From assembly GCA_036384915.1 (NCBI GenBank), contig DASVLJ010000004.1, forward strand, positions 1 to 46,168: DNA of 46,168 nucleotides, written 5' to 3'. The notes beneath the pieces were generated by a model, which was not told the origin of the DNA, searched no databases, and saw only the letters and a list, made by a program, of their open reading frames with translations. Below are positions 16,519-25,087 of the stretch, piece by piece (the first letter of the stretch is position 1; every line of letters starts with the position of its first letter). Origin of the DNA: PKWO01 sp036384915 (lineage in GTDB: Bacteria; Pseudomonadota; Gammaproteobacteria; Burkholderiales; Burkholderiaceae_D). The position numbers and the translations under genes are program-made.

Positions 16519-19500
16519 ATGGAAAACAACGGTGCCGGGCGCAATCCTTTCCTCGATGAAGATAATCAGCATGGCTTTGCCGATGTCGACGAATTGCCGC
16601 CGCATACGCGGGTAGACCTCAAGGCGATACGCCAAGCGATCGCGCGCGTCGAAGCCGAGGCCAAGGCCACGGTGGCGGCGGAAAACCGCGCGCGTGCCGA
16701 GGCACAGGCGCGCGCCCTCGCCGAAGAGCGCGCCCGCACCGATTCCGAGGCCAGCGCCGAAGCGCAGCGCCAAGCCCAGGCTGAGGAAGAAGCCCTGGCC
16801 CTAAGCCGACGCCGCCTGGAAGCCGAACGCGAAGCCCGCCTCGCCAGCGAAGGCAAGGTCAGTGCCGTCAACGGCGAAATCGCCGAATTGCGTGCCCGCG
16901 CCGAAGCCGACAAGGAAGCCGGTGCCGCCGCGGCAGCGCGTCTGGAAGCCGAACGCGAAGCGCGCCGGCGCGCAGCCGAACAGATCGCCGCCGAATCCGA
17001 GTTGACCGAGCGCGCTTCCGAAGCGGCGCGCGCCTTGGCCCAGGAAGCCGAACAGGCACGCTGGCTCGCCGCCGAACGTGCCGCCGTGGCCCAGGCCGCG
17101 AAGGAAGAAGCCGAAGGCCGCGCCCGCGCCGAAGCGCGCCTGGCCGAACTGGCGCGCGAACGCGAATTGGCGGAAAAGGAAGCGCGCCTGACGGCCGAGC
17201 GGCTTGACGCAGCCGGGCGCGAAGCGCTTGAGCAGGTGCGTGCCCGTGAAAATGCCGATAGCTTTGCGCTCGATGCGGCCCTCAAGCGCGCGGCCAGCGA
17301 AGCGCGCGCCCGCGAAGACAGCCGCGCCCGTGCGCTGGCCGAGCGCGAGCAGGACAGCATCGCACATGCCCGCATCGAAGCGGAGCAGCGCGTGCGCGAA
17401 GCGCTGCAATTGCGTCTGCAAGCCGAAGTCGACATGCGCGACGCCGCGGAAAAGCGCGAACAGGCCGAAGCCGCTGCGGCAGCCGAAGCAAAGGCCAGGC
17501 GCGAAGCCGACGAGCGCATTCGCATCGCAACCGAGGCACGCATCCGGAACGAACGCCAATTGCAGCATCAGGCAATCGCCCGTATCGAAGCCGAACACGC
17601 GGCCGACCGGCAAACGCGCGAGCGCGTCAAGGCCGAAGCCCTGGCCGCGGAACAGGCGCAATTGCGCGCCGAAGCCGAACAGCAGGCCGCCGCCGCAGCC
17701 CATGCACGCGCCCAGGAAGAGCGGCAGGCGCAGGAAGTTGCCGCGCGCCGCGCCGAAGCCGAGCGCACCGCCGCGCGCGTCGAGGCCGAACGCCATGCCG
17801 CCGAACGCGAAGCCATGGTTGCGGCCGCCGAACAGGCCGAACTGCACCGCCAGGCAGCCGAGCTGGCCACGCGCAAGGCGCGCCAAGCCCTGGAATTGGC
17901 ACGCGCCGAACATGAACGCGCCGCAGCCGAAAAGCGCGAACTCGCCGTGTTGCAGGAAAAGGCCGCCGCCGAGGAAGACGCCTATCTCGCGGCCCAGGCG
18001 CGCGCGGAAGCCGGCCAGGAGCACGCCGAGTTGTTGCGCATGCAAGCTGAGGCTGACCATGCGAAGCGTGTGGCCTATGAAACCGAAGCGGCCGCCGTCA
18101 AGCTGGTGGTGGCAAAAGCCGTCGAGGAAGCCGAAGCCAGGAGCGCCGCCGCGCGCGCCGCTTTGGAAAAGGCGCGCGAGGCGGTAGACCTGGCGCGCAT
18201 TGAGCGCCGGCGCGCGAAGGACGAGCAGGAAGCGCTCAAATTGATGCAGTCCAAGCTCGAACTGGAAAAGAAGCGTGCCGCCGCCGCCGAGCGCGTGCGC
18301 AAGGCCACCGAAGACAAGCTCTGCAGCGAGCAAGCTGCGATCGCCGAAACGGAGGCGCGCGAGCAAGCGGAGCGCGAACAGGCCGAGCTGTTGCGCCGGC
18401 GTGAAGAAGCCGAGCGCCAGGCGCGCGCGCTGCGCCAAGCCGAATCGCAGGCTGCCAGGCACATGCTGGAACAAACCCAGGAACGCATCGGCCTGCAAAA
18501 GAAGGCGGCGCAAATCGCCTTGCACAAGGCGCGTGCGGCGGTCGATTTGAAGCGCACCGAGCGCGAACGCCTCGAAGCCGAGCAAAAGGAATTGGCCGCT
18601 TTACAGGAAAAGATGGCGGCCGACGCGGCCGCGCGTGCGGAAGCCGAAGCACGCGAGCGGGCCGAGCGTGAGCATGCCGCCGCTTTGCAGGCGCGTCGGC
18701 AGGCGGAACAAGCCGCACGCGCCGCGGCGCAAGCCAAGGCGGCTGCGGAGAAGGAGCAAGCCGCCATTGATGCCGCGCAGGCCGAACAGCAGGCGCGCCT
18801 GGCCAAGATTGCCGAAACGCGTGCGCGCGAAGCCGCCGAATTGCAGCGTATCGAGCGCGAACGTCTCGCAGCCGAACAAACGGCGCTGGTCGCACTGGAA
18901 GAGAAAAAGCGGGCGGAAGCCGCCATACGCCGGCAAGCCGAGGAGCGTGCCGCGGCCGAATTGCAGCATGCCGAGCTGCTGCGCCAGCGCGAGCGCGCCG
19001 AGCAGGAGGAAAAGCTTGCCGCCGAAGCACGCGTCGCCGCCGAGAAGCAGCGTGTGAGCCTGCTGCAGGCGCACTCCGAACAGCAAAGGCAGATGGCTGA
19101 ACTGGCTGCGGCCAAGGCGCGCGAAGCCGAAGAGCTGGTGCGGGCCGAGCGCGAGCGCATGGCGGCCGAAGCCGAAGTGCTGGCCGCCTTGCAAAAGAAG
19201 ATCGAAGCCAAGGAGAGCGCACGTATCGAAGCCGAGGCGCGCGTCCGCATGGAACTGCAGCAGCAAGCGTTGCTCGCGGCGCAAGAGGACGCCGATCGCC
19301 AATTGCGCCTGGCGAGGGAGGCTGAATATGAAGCAGCCAGCAAGGCCGTCAGTGAAGTTCAGGCCCGCCTGCAAGCACAACAGCAAGCGGCGGCAGCAGC
19401 GGCCTTGAAGGCGGCACAAGCGATCGAGCTGGCCCAGGCCGAACGCGAGCGCGCCACACAGGAGCAACAGGCGCTGGTCTTGCTGCAGCAAAAGACGCAT

Positions 19501-20445
19501 CTGGAAAAGCAGCGCGGCGACGCCGAACGCCTGGCCGCGTTGTCGCTGCAAAAAATTCATGCGGCCGAAAAGCAAGCCTGTGCCGAAGCGCAGGCGCGCG
19601 CCGTGGCGGAATACCGCCAAGCCAAATTCGTCGCCGAACGCGAAGAAGCCGAACGTGCCGCACGCCAGGCCACCGAAGCCAGGGCCGAGGCCGAGCGCCA
19701 AGCCCTGGAGCGCGCTGCGGTCCAAGCCGCCGCCCAAAAGCAGGCCGCCGAACTGGCCGAGGCACGGGCGCGCGAGGCGATGGAACTGGCGCGCATCGAA
19801 CAGGAGCGCCTCGAAGCGGAGCAACGGGAACTGGCCGCCACCAAAGAAAAGCAGGACATGGAACAACTTGCCCTGCAGGAAGCGCGGCAGCGCGCGTTTG
19901 CCCAGAGCGAAGCGGCCGCATTGCGGCGACAACGTCTTGAAGCGGAAAGTGCGGCACGCGTCGCCGAAGAGCAGGCGCTCGAAGCGGAACGCGAAGCCTT
20001 GCGCCTGGCGCAGGAAAAGCTCGCTGTCGAACAGGCGCTGGCCGAGGAAAACGAAACACTGCGTCAGCGTAATGAAGAGGAAAAAGCGCAGGCCGAACAT
20101 CTGGCACGCGAATTGATCGGCCGCATTGCGCAAGACGGCGCGGATGCGCAAGCCTGGCGCGCCCGCGCCGAAGCCATGCTGGCCGAGGCTCCGGTTGCCG
20201 TCGACGTTCCCAAGCGCCGCCGCGCAACGGCAGCGATCGTCACCGCCGGCGTTGCTGCCGGTTTTGCCGGCGTGGTCGGTATGCTCGCTTTCACCAACGG
20301 CGGCTTGCCGCCCGCGCAAAAGCCGGCCGCAAAAGAGGTGGTGCGGCAGGCCCCGATCGTGCCGGCCAAGCTGCAGATGTCATTCTCGCTCTCCGCGCCG
20401 GCAGCGGCAGCTTCCGATGCAGGCGACACGTCTTCGGCGCAGTAA
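16519..20445 (+). CDS. Giant Ala/Glu/Arg-rich coiled-coil protein with C-terminal membrane anchor
   Basis: A 1308-residue protein of no family I recognise. After a short acidic N-terminus (NPFLDEDNQHGF, DVDELPPHTRVDL) nearly 1,200 residues are Ala/Glu/Arg/Gln-rich coiled coil. Near residue 1245 a basic patch (PKRRR) is followed by one hydrophobic segment (AAIVTAGVAAGFAGVVGMLAF), and about 50 residues follow it. The positive patch suggests the coiled coil is cytoplasmic and the tail periplasmic. From residue 453 on, the coil is made of 98- or 119-residue repeats (see the repeat entry). ATG 16519, with GGAG just before it, is preferred over an in-frame TTG at 16486. A structural or scaffold role at the inner membrane is inference; TolA-like or cytoskeleton-like roles are alternatives. 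Composition bias makes homology searches unreliable. Confidence 0.85.
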   Translation: MENNGAGRNPFLDEDNQHGFADVDELPPHTRVDLKAIRQAIARVEAEAKATVAAENRARAEAQARALAEERARTDSEASAEAQRQAQAEEEALALSRRRLEAEREARLASEGKVSAVNGEIAELRARAEADKEAGAAAAARLEAEREARRRAAEQIAAESELTERASEAARALAQEAEQARWLAAERAAVAQAAKEEAEGRARAEARLAELARERELAEKEARLTAERLDAAGREALEQVRARENADSFALDAALKRAASEARAREDSRARALAEREQDSIAHARIEAEQRVREALQLRLQAEVDMRDAAEKREQAEAAAAAEAKARREADERIRIATEARIRNERQLQHQAIARIEAEHAADRQTRERVKAEALAAEQAQLRAEAEQQAAAAAHARAQEERQAQEVAARRAEAERTAARVEAERHAAEREAMVAAAEQAELHRQAAELATRKARQALELARAEHERAAAEKRELAVLQEKAAAEEDAYLAAQARAEAGQEHAELLRMQAEADHAKRVAYETEAAAVKLVVAKAVEEAEARSAAARAALEKAREAVDLARIERRRAKDEQEALKLMQSKLELEKKRAAAAERVRKATEDKLCSEQAAIAETEAREQAEREQAELLRRREEAERQARALRQAESQAARHMLEQTQERIGLQKKAAQIALHKARAAVDLKRTERERLEAEQKELAALQEKMAADAAARAEAEARERAEREHAAALQARRQAEQAARAAAQAKAAAEKEQAAIDAAQAEQQARLAKIAETRAREAAELQRIERERLAAEQTALVALEEKKRAEAAIRRQAEERAAAELQHAELLRQRERAEQEEKLAAEARVAAEKQRVSLLQAHSEQQRQMAELAAAKAREAEELVRAERERMAAEAEVLAALQKKIEAKESARIEAEARVRMELQQQALLAAQEDADRQLRLAREAEYEAASKAVSEVQARLQAQQQAAAAAALKAAQAIELAQAERERATQEQQALVLLQQKTHLEKQRGDAERLAALSLQKIHAAEKQACAEAQARAVAEYRQAKFVAEREEAERAARQATEARAEAERQALERAAVQAAAQKQAAELAEARAREAMELARIEQERLEAEQRELAATKEKQDMEQLALQEARQRAFAQSEAAALRRQRLEAESAARVAEEQALEAEREALRLAQEKLAVEQALAEENETLRQRNEEEKAQAEHLARELIGRIAQDGADAQAWRARAEAMLAEAPVAVDVPKRRRATAAIVTAGVAAGFAGVVGMLAFTNGGLPPAQKPAAKEVVRQAPIVPAKLQMSFSLSAPAAAASDAGDTSSAQ
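17875..20058 (+). repeat. In-frame 98/119-residue heptad-phased tandem repeats
   Basis: Seven copies of a motif like KAREAxELARIERERLxAEQxxLxxLQxK begin at 17875, 18169, 18526, 18820, 19114, 19408 and 19765. The spacings are 294, 357, 294, 294, 294 and 357 bases, that is 98, 119, 98, 98, 98 and 119 residues. Both are whole heptads (14 and 17). The second and sixth units carry a 21-residue insertion at the same place, about 30 residues in, with related sequence (LELEKKR and THLEKQR). A second landmark (HAELLR-like) falls at residue 50 of short units and 71 of long ones. The last unit decays toward the C-terminus. Confidence 0.85.
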
Positions 20446-20481
20446 GCCGCTTCCGCGTCAACGCAATTGTTGCGCGCATCC

Positions 20482-20507
20482 CCCCTCCCGGCATATGTCG
20501 GGAGGGG
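20482..20507 (+). terminator. Hairpin after the coiled-coil gene
   Basis: CCCCTCCCG (20482-20490) pairs perfectly with CGGGAGGGG (20499-20507) around an 8-base loop, 37 bases after the stop. There is no T-run directly after it, so termination efficiency is uncertain. Confidence 0.5.
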
Positions 20508-20541
20508 CTGTCATGAAATAGTAATATTATTTCGTTATCGT
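20508..20541 (+). promoter_or_regulatory. Weak PhoB-box candidate upstream of ppx
   Basis: CTGTCAT-GAAA-TAGTAAT (20508-20525) has a perfect first half-site and a weak second (4 of 7). Ten bases later is TATCGT (20536-20541), the same geometry as the stronger Pho promoters in this window. It would give a leader of about 170 bases before ppx. The match may be chance. Confidence 0.35.
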
Positions 20542-20720
20542 TTCGCCTCCGGCGTCGACCCGCCTATGACCGCAATGTGAAAAATTGCGCCTTCGATGCG
20601 TTTCCCGGCGCGCTCGCACTACCTTGAAGGCATAATGGCGGGTGTCGCTTCCCGCGACGGCATGGGCCGATTGCCCGGTTGACGAGGGCGATTGGCGAGA
20701 GCGATTGACGAGAGGATGGG

Positions 20721-22175
20721 ATGTTCGCAGCGGTAGATTTGGGCTCCAACAGTTTTCGCATGCATATCGGCCACCATGACGGCGAGACGATGCGCGTAGT
20801 GCGCAGCGCGCGCGAGCCGATCCGGCTGGCGGCCGGGCTCGATGGCCGAGGCAACCTGACCGAAGCGGCCATGCAAAGCGCGCTCGAATGCCTGACCCGC
20901 TTCAAGATCATCCTCGACGGCTACAAGCTCGATGCCGTGCGCGTGGTGGCCACCAACACCATGCGCATCGCCAAGAATGGCCCCGCTTTTTTGCCGCAAG
21001 CCGAAAAAGCGATAGGCTGCGAAATCGAAATCATTTCCGGCGAAGAAGAAGGGCGCCTGATTTACATGGGCGTGGCCAGCACCTTCGTCGCTTCCAACGA
21101 ACGCCGTCTCGTGCTCGACATCGGCGGCGGCTCGACCGAGTTGATTCTCGGCCAGGGTCAGGAAATTGAACGGGTCGAATCGTTTTCGATCGGCAACGTC
21201 AAGCAAAGCTATTCCTTCTTTATCAATGGCAAGATCGACGCCGCCAGTTTCGATGCAGCCATCCTCTCGGCGCGCAGCTACTTCGAAGATGCCGCCCCGC
21301 CTTACTATCCGCAATACTGGAGCAATGCCTACGGATCATCGGGCACGATACGCTCGATTGCCGATGCCATCGCCAAGAATGGCCTGGGCGACGGCACGCT
21401 GACCTTGGCCAGCCTCGAAGCCTTGAAGCAGCGCATGATCCATTTCGGCAGCAGCAACCGGCTGGAACTGGCCGGCATGAAGCCGGACCGCTCCAACGTA
21501 ATCGTGGGCGGCCTGGCGATTCTGATCGGCGTGATGCAGGAACTCGGCATCAAGAAGATGACCGCCATAGAAGCCGGCTTGCGCATGGGCGTGCTGTGGG
21601 ATTTGCAATGGCGCGCCAACAAGCGCGACAGGCGCGATCAATCGGTGCACGCTTTCCTGCAACGCTTCCATACCGATGAAGGCCGGGCCAAGCGCGTGGC
21701 CGACATTGCCTCATTGCTGTATGCGCAATTGAAGCCGGCCGGCGACCTGTACACGCGCTACCTGTATTGGGCCGGCTTGATGCACGAAGTCGGCCTTGCC
21801 GTTTCGCAAAGCGGCTATCACAAACATGGCGGCTACATGATCGCCAACGCCGACTTGCCCGGTTTTACCGCGCGCGAGCAGCGCGTGATGAGTATCCTGA
21901 TCCTCGGTCAAAAGGGTAATTTGCGCAAGATCCAGGAAGCCGTCGCCGAGCCCGACATGGCCAAGGCCGTGCTCGCGCTGCGACTGGCCGTGCTGTTCAT
22001 GCACTCGCGCATCGAAGTCAACCTGGGCGAAATGCGCCTGCGCATGAAGAGCCGCGTGGAACTCGAAATCATGAGCGGCTGGTTCAAGGACCATCCTACC
22101 GCCTGGTTCTGGATGCAGAAGGAAAAAGACTTCTGGAACGAAGTCGGGATGGATTTCTCCATCAAGACCAGTTAG
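20721..22175 (+). CDS. ppx: Exopolyphosphatase (Ppx/GppA family)
   Basis: A 484-residue cytoplasmic enzyme that releases phosphate from polyphosphate chain ends; the related GppA also hydrolyses pppGpp. Seen: the ASKHA-fold phosphate motif AAVDLGSNSFRM at the N-terminus, VVATNTMRIAKN, ISGEEEGRLIYMG with catalytic glutamates, and the second phosphate motif LVLDIGGGSTELILG near residue 135. After about residue 310 comes the C-terminal HD-like helical region (GLMHEVGLAVSQSGYHKHGGYMI). Length fits Ppx of Proteobacteria. An AGAGGA ribosome site precedes the ATG. In many betaproteobacteria ppx lies beside ppk; here ppk is about 9.5 kb away, with unrelated genes between. The 275-bp leader holds a hairpin and a weak PhoB-box candidate. 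Confidence 0.93.
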   Translation: MFAAVDLGSNSFRMHIGHHDGETMRVVRSAREPIRLAAGLDGRGNLTEAAMQSALECLTRFKIILDGYKLDAVRVVATNTMRIAKNGPAFLPQAEKAIGCEIEIISGEEEGRLIYMGVASTFVASNERRLVLDIGGGSTELILGQGQEIERVESFSIGNVKQSYSFFINGKIDAASFDAAILSARSYFEDAAPPYYPQYWSNAYGSSGTIRSIADAIAKNGLGDGTLTLASLEALKQRMIHFGSSNRLELAGMKPDRSNVIVGGLAILIGVMQELGIKKMTAIEAGLRMGVLWDLQWRANKRDRRDQSVHAFLQRFHTDEGRAKRVADIASLLYAQLKPAGDLYTRYLYWAGLMHEVGLAVSQSGYHKHGGYMIANADLPGFTAREQRVMSILILGQKGNLRKIQEAVAEPDMAKAVLALRLAVLFMHSRIEVNLGEMRLRMKSRVELEIMSGWFKDHPTAWFWMQKEKDFWNEVGMDFSIKTS

Positions 22176-22196
22176 TTAGTCATAGTATCTACAGAA

Positions 22197-23333
22197 TCAA
22201 AACACCAATTCGCTACCCCGGCTGAACAAGGCAATGTCCAGGTAAGTCGACAAGTGATTGTTGCCGGGCGAGCAAACCATGTTCAAGCCGCCCAGGTCGA
22301 TATTGGCATTGTGCGCCACGATGTCTTCCAGGGCTTCGTAGTTGTAGCGCCTGGTCTGTTGTATCGTCTTGACCAAGGCCTTGGCGGCGGCGAAGCCTTC
22401 TAGCGTCAAGGAAGACATCGCTTCGTCGCGGTATTTCTTCATCATGTTCTGGTGCTCCGCCTGGATCGGCGAAGCCATCGAATTCGGGTTGGGCACCACT
22501 TGCGAAAACACCGTCCACTTCACTCCCGCACTGCCGGCCAGTTCCACCAGCGTGCCGAGGTTGGTTAGCGACGTCCCCGCCACGAAGGTTTGCGGATTGG
22601 TCTTGCGGAACTCCTTGAGGAACAAGCCGGTGGTGATGGTATCGCCTACCACGATCACGAACGAAGGCTTGGATTGCGACAGCTTCAGCGCATCGCGCCC
22701 CATCTGTTCGCCATTGCCGGCCACGTGCACGCTGCCCGTGATGCGCATGCCCTGGGCTTTGATTTCGTCTTGCAGATTGCCGAACGCATCCTGGCTGGCC
22801 GCATTGTTTTGCACCACCACACCCACGTCCTTCATCCCCAGTTTGGTGAAATAGCTGAAGACGTACTTCATTTCCTGGGTGTAGCCCGGGCGCCAATACA
22901 GCACATGCTTCTCCCTGCCTTGCTCGCCGCCGGTCAGCGGCGCGTAGAGAATCTGCCCGCTGCGTTTGAATGCCGGCGATTGGAGCACAGCCTTGGTGAC
23001 GTCGTCGCCCACGCCGCCGATCAGGAAATCGGCCTTGTCGCGCTCAAGCAATTCGGCCGTGGCCGAGACTGCCAGGCTGGGCTGGCCTTGGTCGTCCTTC
23101 ACCACGTATTCGATGTGACGGCCGTTGATGCCGCCCGCCGCGTTCAAGGCGTCGAAATAAGTCTTGATGCCGGCTACATAATCTCGTCCGATCGAACCGT
23201 TCTGGCTCGACAGGTCAACCGCTTGGCCGATCACGATGGATTTGCCGGCGGCATGCGCGGACAAGGGCAGTGCAATGAGGGCGACGGCCAGCAGCCGGCG
23301 CGCGCAAATGAGAGTATGGCGGAGGGCGTCCAT
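22197..23333 (-). CDS. Periplasmic substrate-binding protein, branched-chain amino acid type
   Basis: A 378-residue type I periplasmic binding protein (LivJ/urea/amide-binding group, Peripla_BP_6). A Sec signal peptide ends near ALPLSAHA. Seen: IVIGQAVDLSSQNGSIGRDY, GIKTYFDALNAAGGINGR, the typical VKDDQGQP strand, and a conserved LEGFAAAKALVKTIQ near the C-terminus. It converges on ppx with a 21-bp gap. No ABC permease or ATPase gene adjoins it, so it is an orphan: it may serve a transporter encoded elsewhere or feed a periplasmic sensor. The ligand cannot be called. Confidence 0.9.
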   Translation of the reverse strand: MDALRHTLICARRLLAVALIALPLSAHAAGKSIVIGQAVDLSSQNGSIGRDYVAGIKTYFDALNAAGGINGRHIEYVVKDDQGQPSLAVSATAELLERDKADFLIGGVGDDVTKAVLQSPAFKRSGQILYAPLTGGEQGREKHVLYWRPGYTQEMKYVFSYFTKLGMKDVGVVVQNNAASQDAFGNLQDEIKAQGMRITGSVHVAGNGEQMGRDALKLSQSKPSFVIVVGDTITTGLFLKEFRKTNPQTFVAGTSLTNLGTLVELAGSAGVKWTVFSQVVPNPNSMASPIQAEHQNMMKKYRDEAMSSLTLEGFAAAKALVKTIQQTRRYNYEALEDIVAHNANIDLGGLNMVCSPGNNHLSTYLDIALFSRGSELVF

Positions 23334-23537
23334 GGTCGAATATTGCCTCGAGGAATGAATCGACCGCTATTGTGCTTGGGAAATGTGACCTGCTAATGAA
23401 TTTGCAGACATGTGCGGCAAACGAAGCAGGCGGACTGGAAAAATTGTTCCATCTGGGCCAAACTGCGCATCGGCGCACCGTGGATTGATGCACGCGATTG
23501 AGCTTGAACGTGCGGCCCGCCGGTCCCGGCAGCTTTC

Positions 23538-23566
23538 TTGCTGCAAGGGAAGTAATGGTATATATT
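23538..23566 (+). promoter_or_regulatory. Sigma-70 type promoter
   Basis: TTGCTG (23538-23543), a 17-bp spacer, then TATATT (23561-23566), in the most AT-rich part of this stretch. It would start transcription about 24 bases before the Lys/Ala-rich protein gene at 23598. The rest of the 264-bp divergent gap shows nothing further. Confidence 0.55.
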
Positions 23567-23597
23567 ATTTATACGATTAATCAAAAGGACAATATTC

Positions 23598-24023
23598 ATG
23601 GCCACCAGCCCGACAAGCGCCAAGCCCGCCGCAGGTACCGCAGCGAAAAAGACTCCCGCCCGCAAGCCTGCCGTCACGAAGCAGCCGACGGCGAAGAAGC
23701 CCGTAGCGGCCAAGCCCAAGGTGGCGAGGTCGGTCAAGGCAGCCAAGCCTGCAAAAGCAGCCAAGCCGGCCAAGGTGGAAGTGACAGAAGCGCCCAAGCT
23801 CAAGAAGTCGAAACTGGTGCGCGACAGCTTTTCCATGCCCGAGCCGGAATACGCAGTGCTCGGCTCGGTCAAGAAGGCGTGCCTCAAGGCCGGCGTCGAA
23901 GTGAAGAAAAGCGAGTTGCTGCGCATTGGCGTGGCGCTGATTTCCAAGATGGATGTCGAGGGTTTGAAGGCCGTGTTGGCTACGCTGCCTCCCTTGAAGG
24001 CCGGCCGCCCCAAGTCCAAGTAA
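23598..24023 (+). CDS. Lys/Ala/Pro-rich protein with conserved C-terminal domain
   Basis: A 141-residue, strongly basic protein in two parts. Residues 1 to about 68 are a histone H1-like low-complexity tail (repeats of AKPAKAAKPAKV type). Residues ~70-141 form a compact domain: KLVRDSFSMPEPEYAVL, then KKACLKAGVEVKKSELLRIG, then LPPLKAGRPKSK. From memory, similar small proteins with a VRDSF-MP-EY segment are frequent in Burkholderiales and are mostly annotated as hypothetical. The strand-helix-helix look with a basic tail suggests nucleic-acid binding, possibly ribbon-helix-helix or nucleoid-associated; that is inference. It has its own promoter and an AAGGAC ribosome site, so it is probably well expressed and monocistronic. 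Confidence 0.85.
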   Translation: MATSPTSAKPAAGTAAKKTPARKPAVTKQPTAKKPVAAKPKVARSVKAAKPAKAAKPAKVEVTEAPKLKKSKLVRDSFSMPEPEYAVLGSVKKACLKAGVEVKKSELLRIGVALISKMDVEGLKAVLATLPPLKAGRPKSK

Positions 24024-24118
24024 TCTGCTTGCCTTCATCGATAACGAGATTGCTGCCGGTTGCCGGCGGTAATCGCGCTTTTGAATGCGGCCTTGACGTC
24101 TTGGCGACAAGGAACGCG

Positions 24119-24949
24119 TCAGTCTTCCGGCCAGCGCAAACGCGAGCGGCGCGCAGGCATGATTACGATCTCTTCCGTGCCGCGCGCAAGATAGGAACTC
24201 TTTTGCAAGCCGCGATCTTCTTCCTTTGCCGCTGTTTGCCAGGCCTGCACCATGGCGGCATCGCGCGCTACCCCGAGCCATAGTAAATAAGGCCCATCTG
24301 TACGCACCGGCAATTGCGGAAAGTTGTTGTTGGCATCGAGCGTAACCAGCACCCCCGCTTGATGGATGCCGGTCGCACGGTAACGGGCAAAGCTTGTTTC
24401 AGCATTGGCGGCAAATTCGTCGACCTTGCCAGGTTTCAACGAGAACAGTTGGGCAACCCAAAGGCCATGCGCTCCCTGAGTTTCGGAGACTGGATCGACG
24501 GCAGGCAAAACCTCGACGGCATGCAAGGCATCCAAGGGCCGCATCAAATAGACATTGTCGCTGCCGTCGATCAGCGCATTCAAGGTGTTGCGATGCTCTT
24601 TCCATAGCGGACCGTAGTAGAAGGCGGAATTGGCCACGGCCCGCGCGTCCATGGAGTGAAACCCGCGCAGCCAGGTAAAGCCGTTTTCATGATCCCGCTC
24701 GAATCCCTGGCCCAAGGCCAGCGCGCCCAGTTGCTGGAAGGCTTCGGGAAAATAGGCCTCGAAATAGGTAGCGAATTGCTCGCGTTTGCCGGGCTTGATC
24801 GTATAGCGGCGGAATTCGATGACTTGATAGGATTCGCTGGTCGGTGCGGACATGGTTACGTTCTCGGAAGTGTTGGCCGAGGCGCAGGGCAAAGGGGTAA
24901 TGCAAGCCAGGCAGAAGATGCCCAGCAGGGGTAGGAGATTCAATCGCAT
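24119..24949 (-). CDS. Exported NIPSNAP-family protein
   Basis: A 276-residue protein. ATG 24949 is preferred because GGGAG lies upstream and a clean signal peptide follows (MRLNLLPLLGIFCLACITPL, cleavage near CASA); an in-frame start ten codons earlier would spoil it. The mature part has a NIPSNAP domain (VIEFRRYTIKPGKREQFATYFE, later SAFYYGPLWKEHR) and a second, similar ferredoxin-like half (LWVAQLFSLKPGKVDEFAAN). The fold is the dimeric alpha/beta barrel; no catalytic role is established for most members. It lies downstream of the cytochrome genes on the same strand, but a 138-bp gap with a strong palindrome separates them, so co-transcription is uncertain. Confidence 0.85.
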   Translation of the reverse strand: MRLNLLPLLGIFCLACITPLPCASANTSENVTMSAPTSESYQVIEFRRYTIKPGKREQFATYFEAYFPEAFQQLGALALGQGFERDHENGFTWLRGFHSMDARAVANSAFYYGPLWKEHRNTLNALIDGSDNVYLMRPLDALHAVEVLPAVDPVSETQGAHGLWVAQLFSLKPGKVDEFAANAETSFARYRATGIHQAGVLVTLDANNNFPQLPVRTDGPYLLWLGVARDAAMVQAWQTAAKEEDRGLQKSSYLARGTEEIVIMPARRSRLRWPED

Positions 24950-25007
24950 TGCCTGCTCCCGGTAGTTGGAAGGCCGCATGATCGTGCGGGCAGGCGGTCA
25001 GCATAGA

Positions 25008-25040
25008 GGTGATATAGGACAGAAGAAGTCCTATATCACC
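25008..25040. promoter_or_regulatory. Perfect 13-bp inverted repeat
   Basis: GGTGATATAGGAC (25008-25020) and GTCCTATATCACC (25028-25040) are exact reverse complements with a 7-base spacer. The element lies between the c4-type cytochrome gene and the NIPSNAP gene on the minus strand, 58 bases before the NIPSNAP start. There is no T-run, and the arms are AT-rich in the middle, so an operator for a dimeric regulator or an mRNA processing stem is as likely as a terminator. Confidence 0.6.
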
Positions 25041-25087
25041 AAAGCCGCGGAATCATCCCCTCCAACCTGGGGGCCTATGCACGCAAC

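Noticed and set aside
16801..18585. Minus-strand frame of 594 codons rich in Gly, Phe and Leu, and similar frames to 20319
   Set aside because: Mirror image of the Ala/Glu/Arg-rich coiled-coil codons; no start signal, no domain.
17204..20116. Possible DNA-level repeat array or CRISPR-like structure
   Set aside because: The periodicity is at the protein level with diverged nucleotide sequence; no identical repeats with unique spacers.
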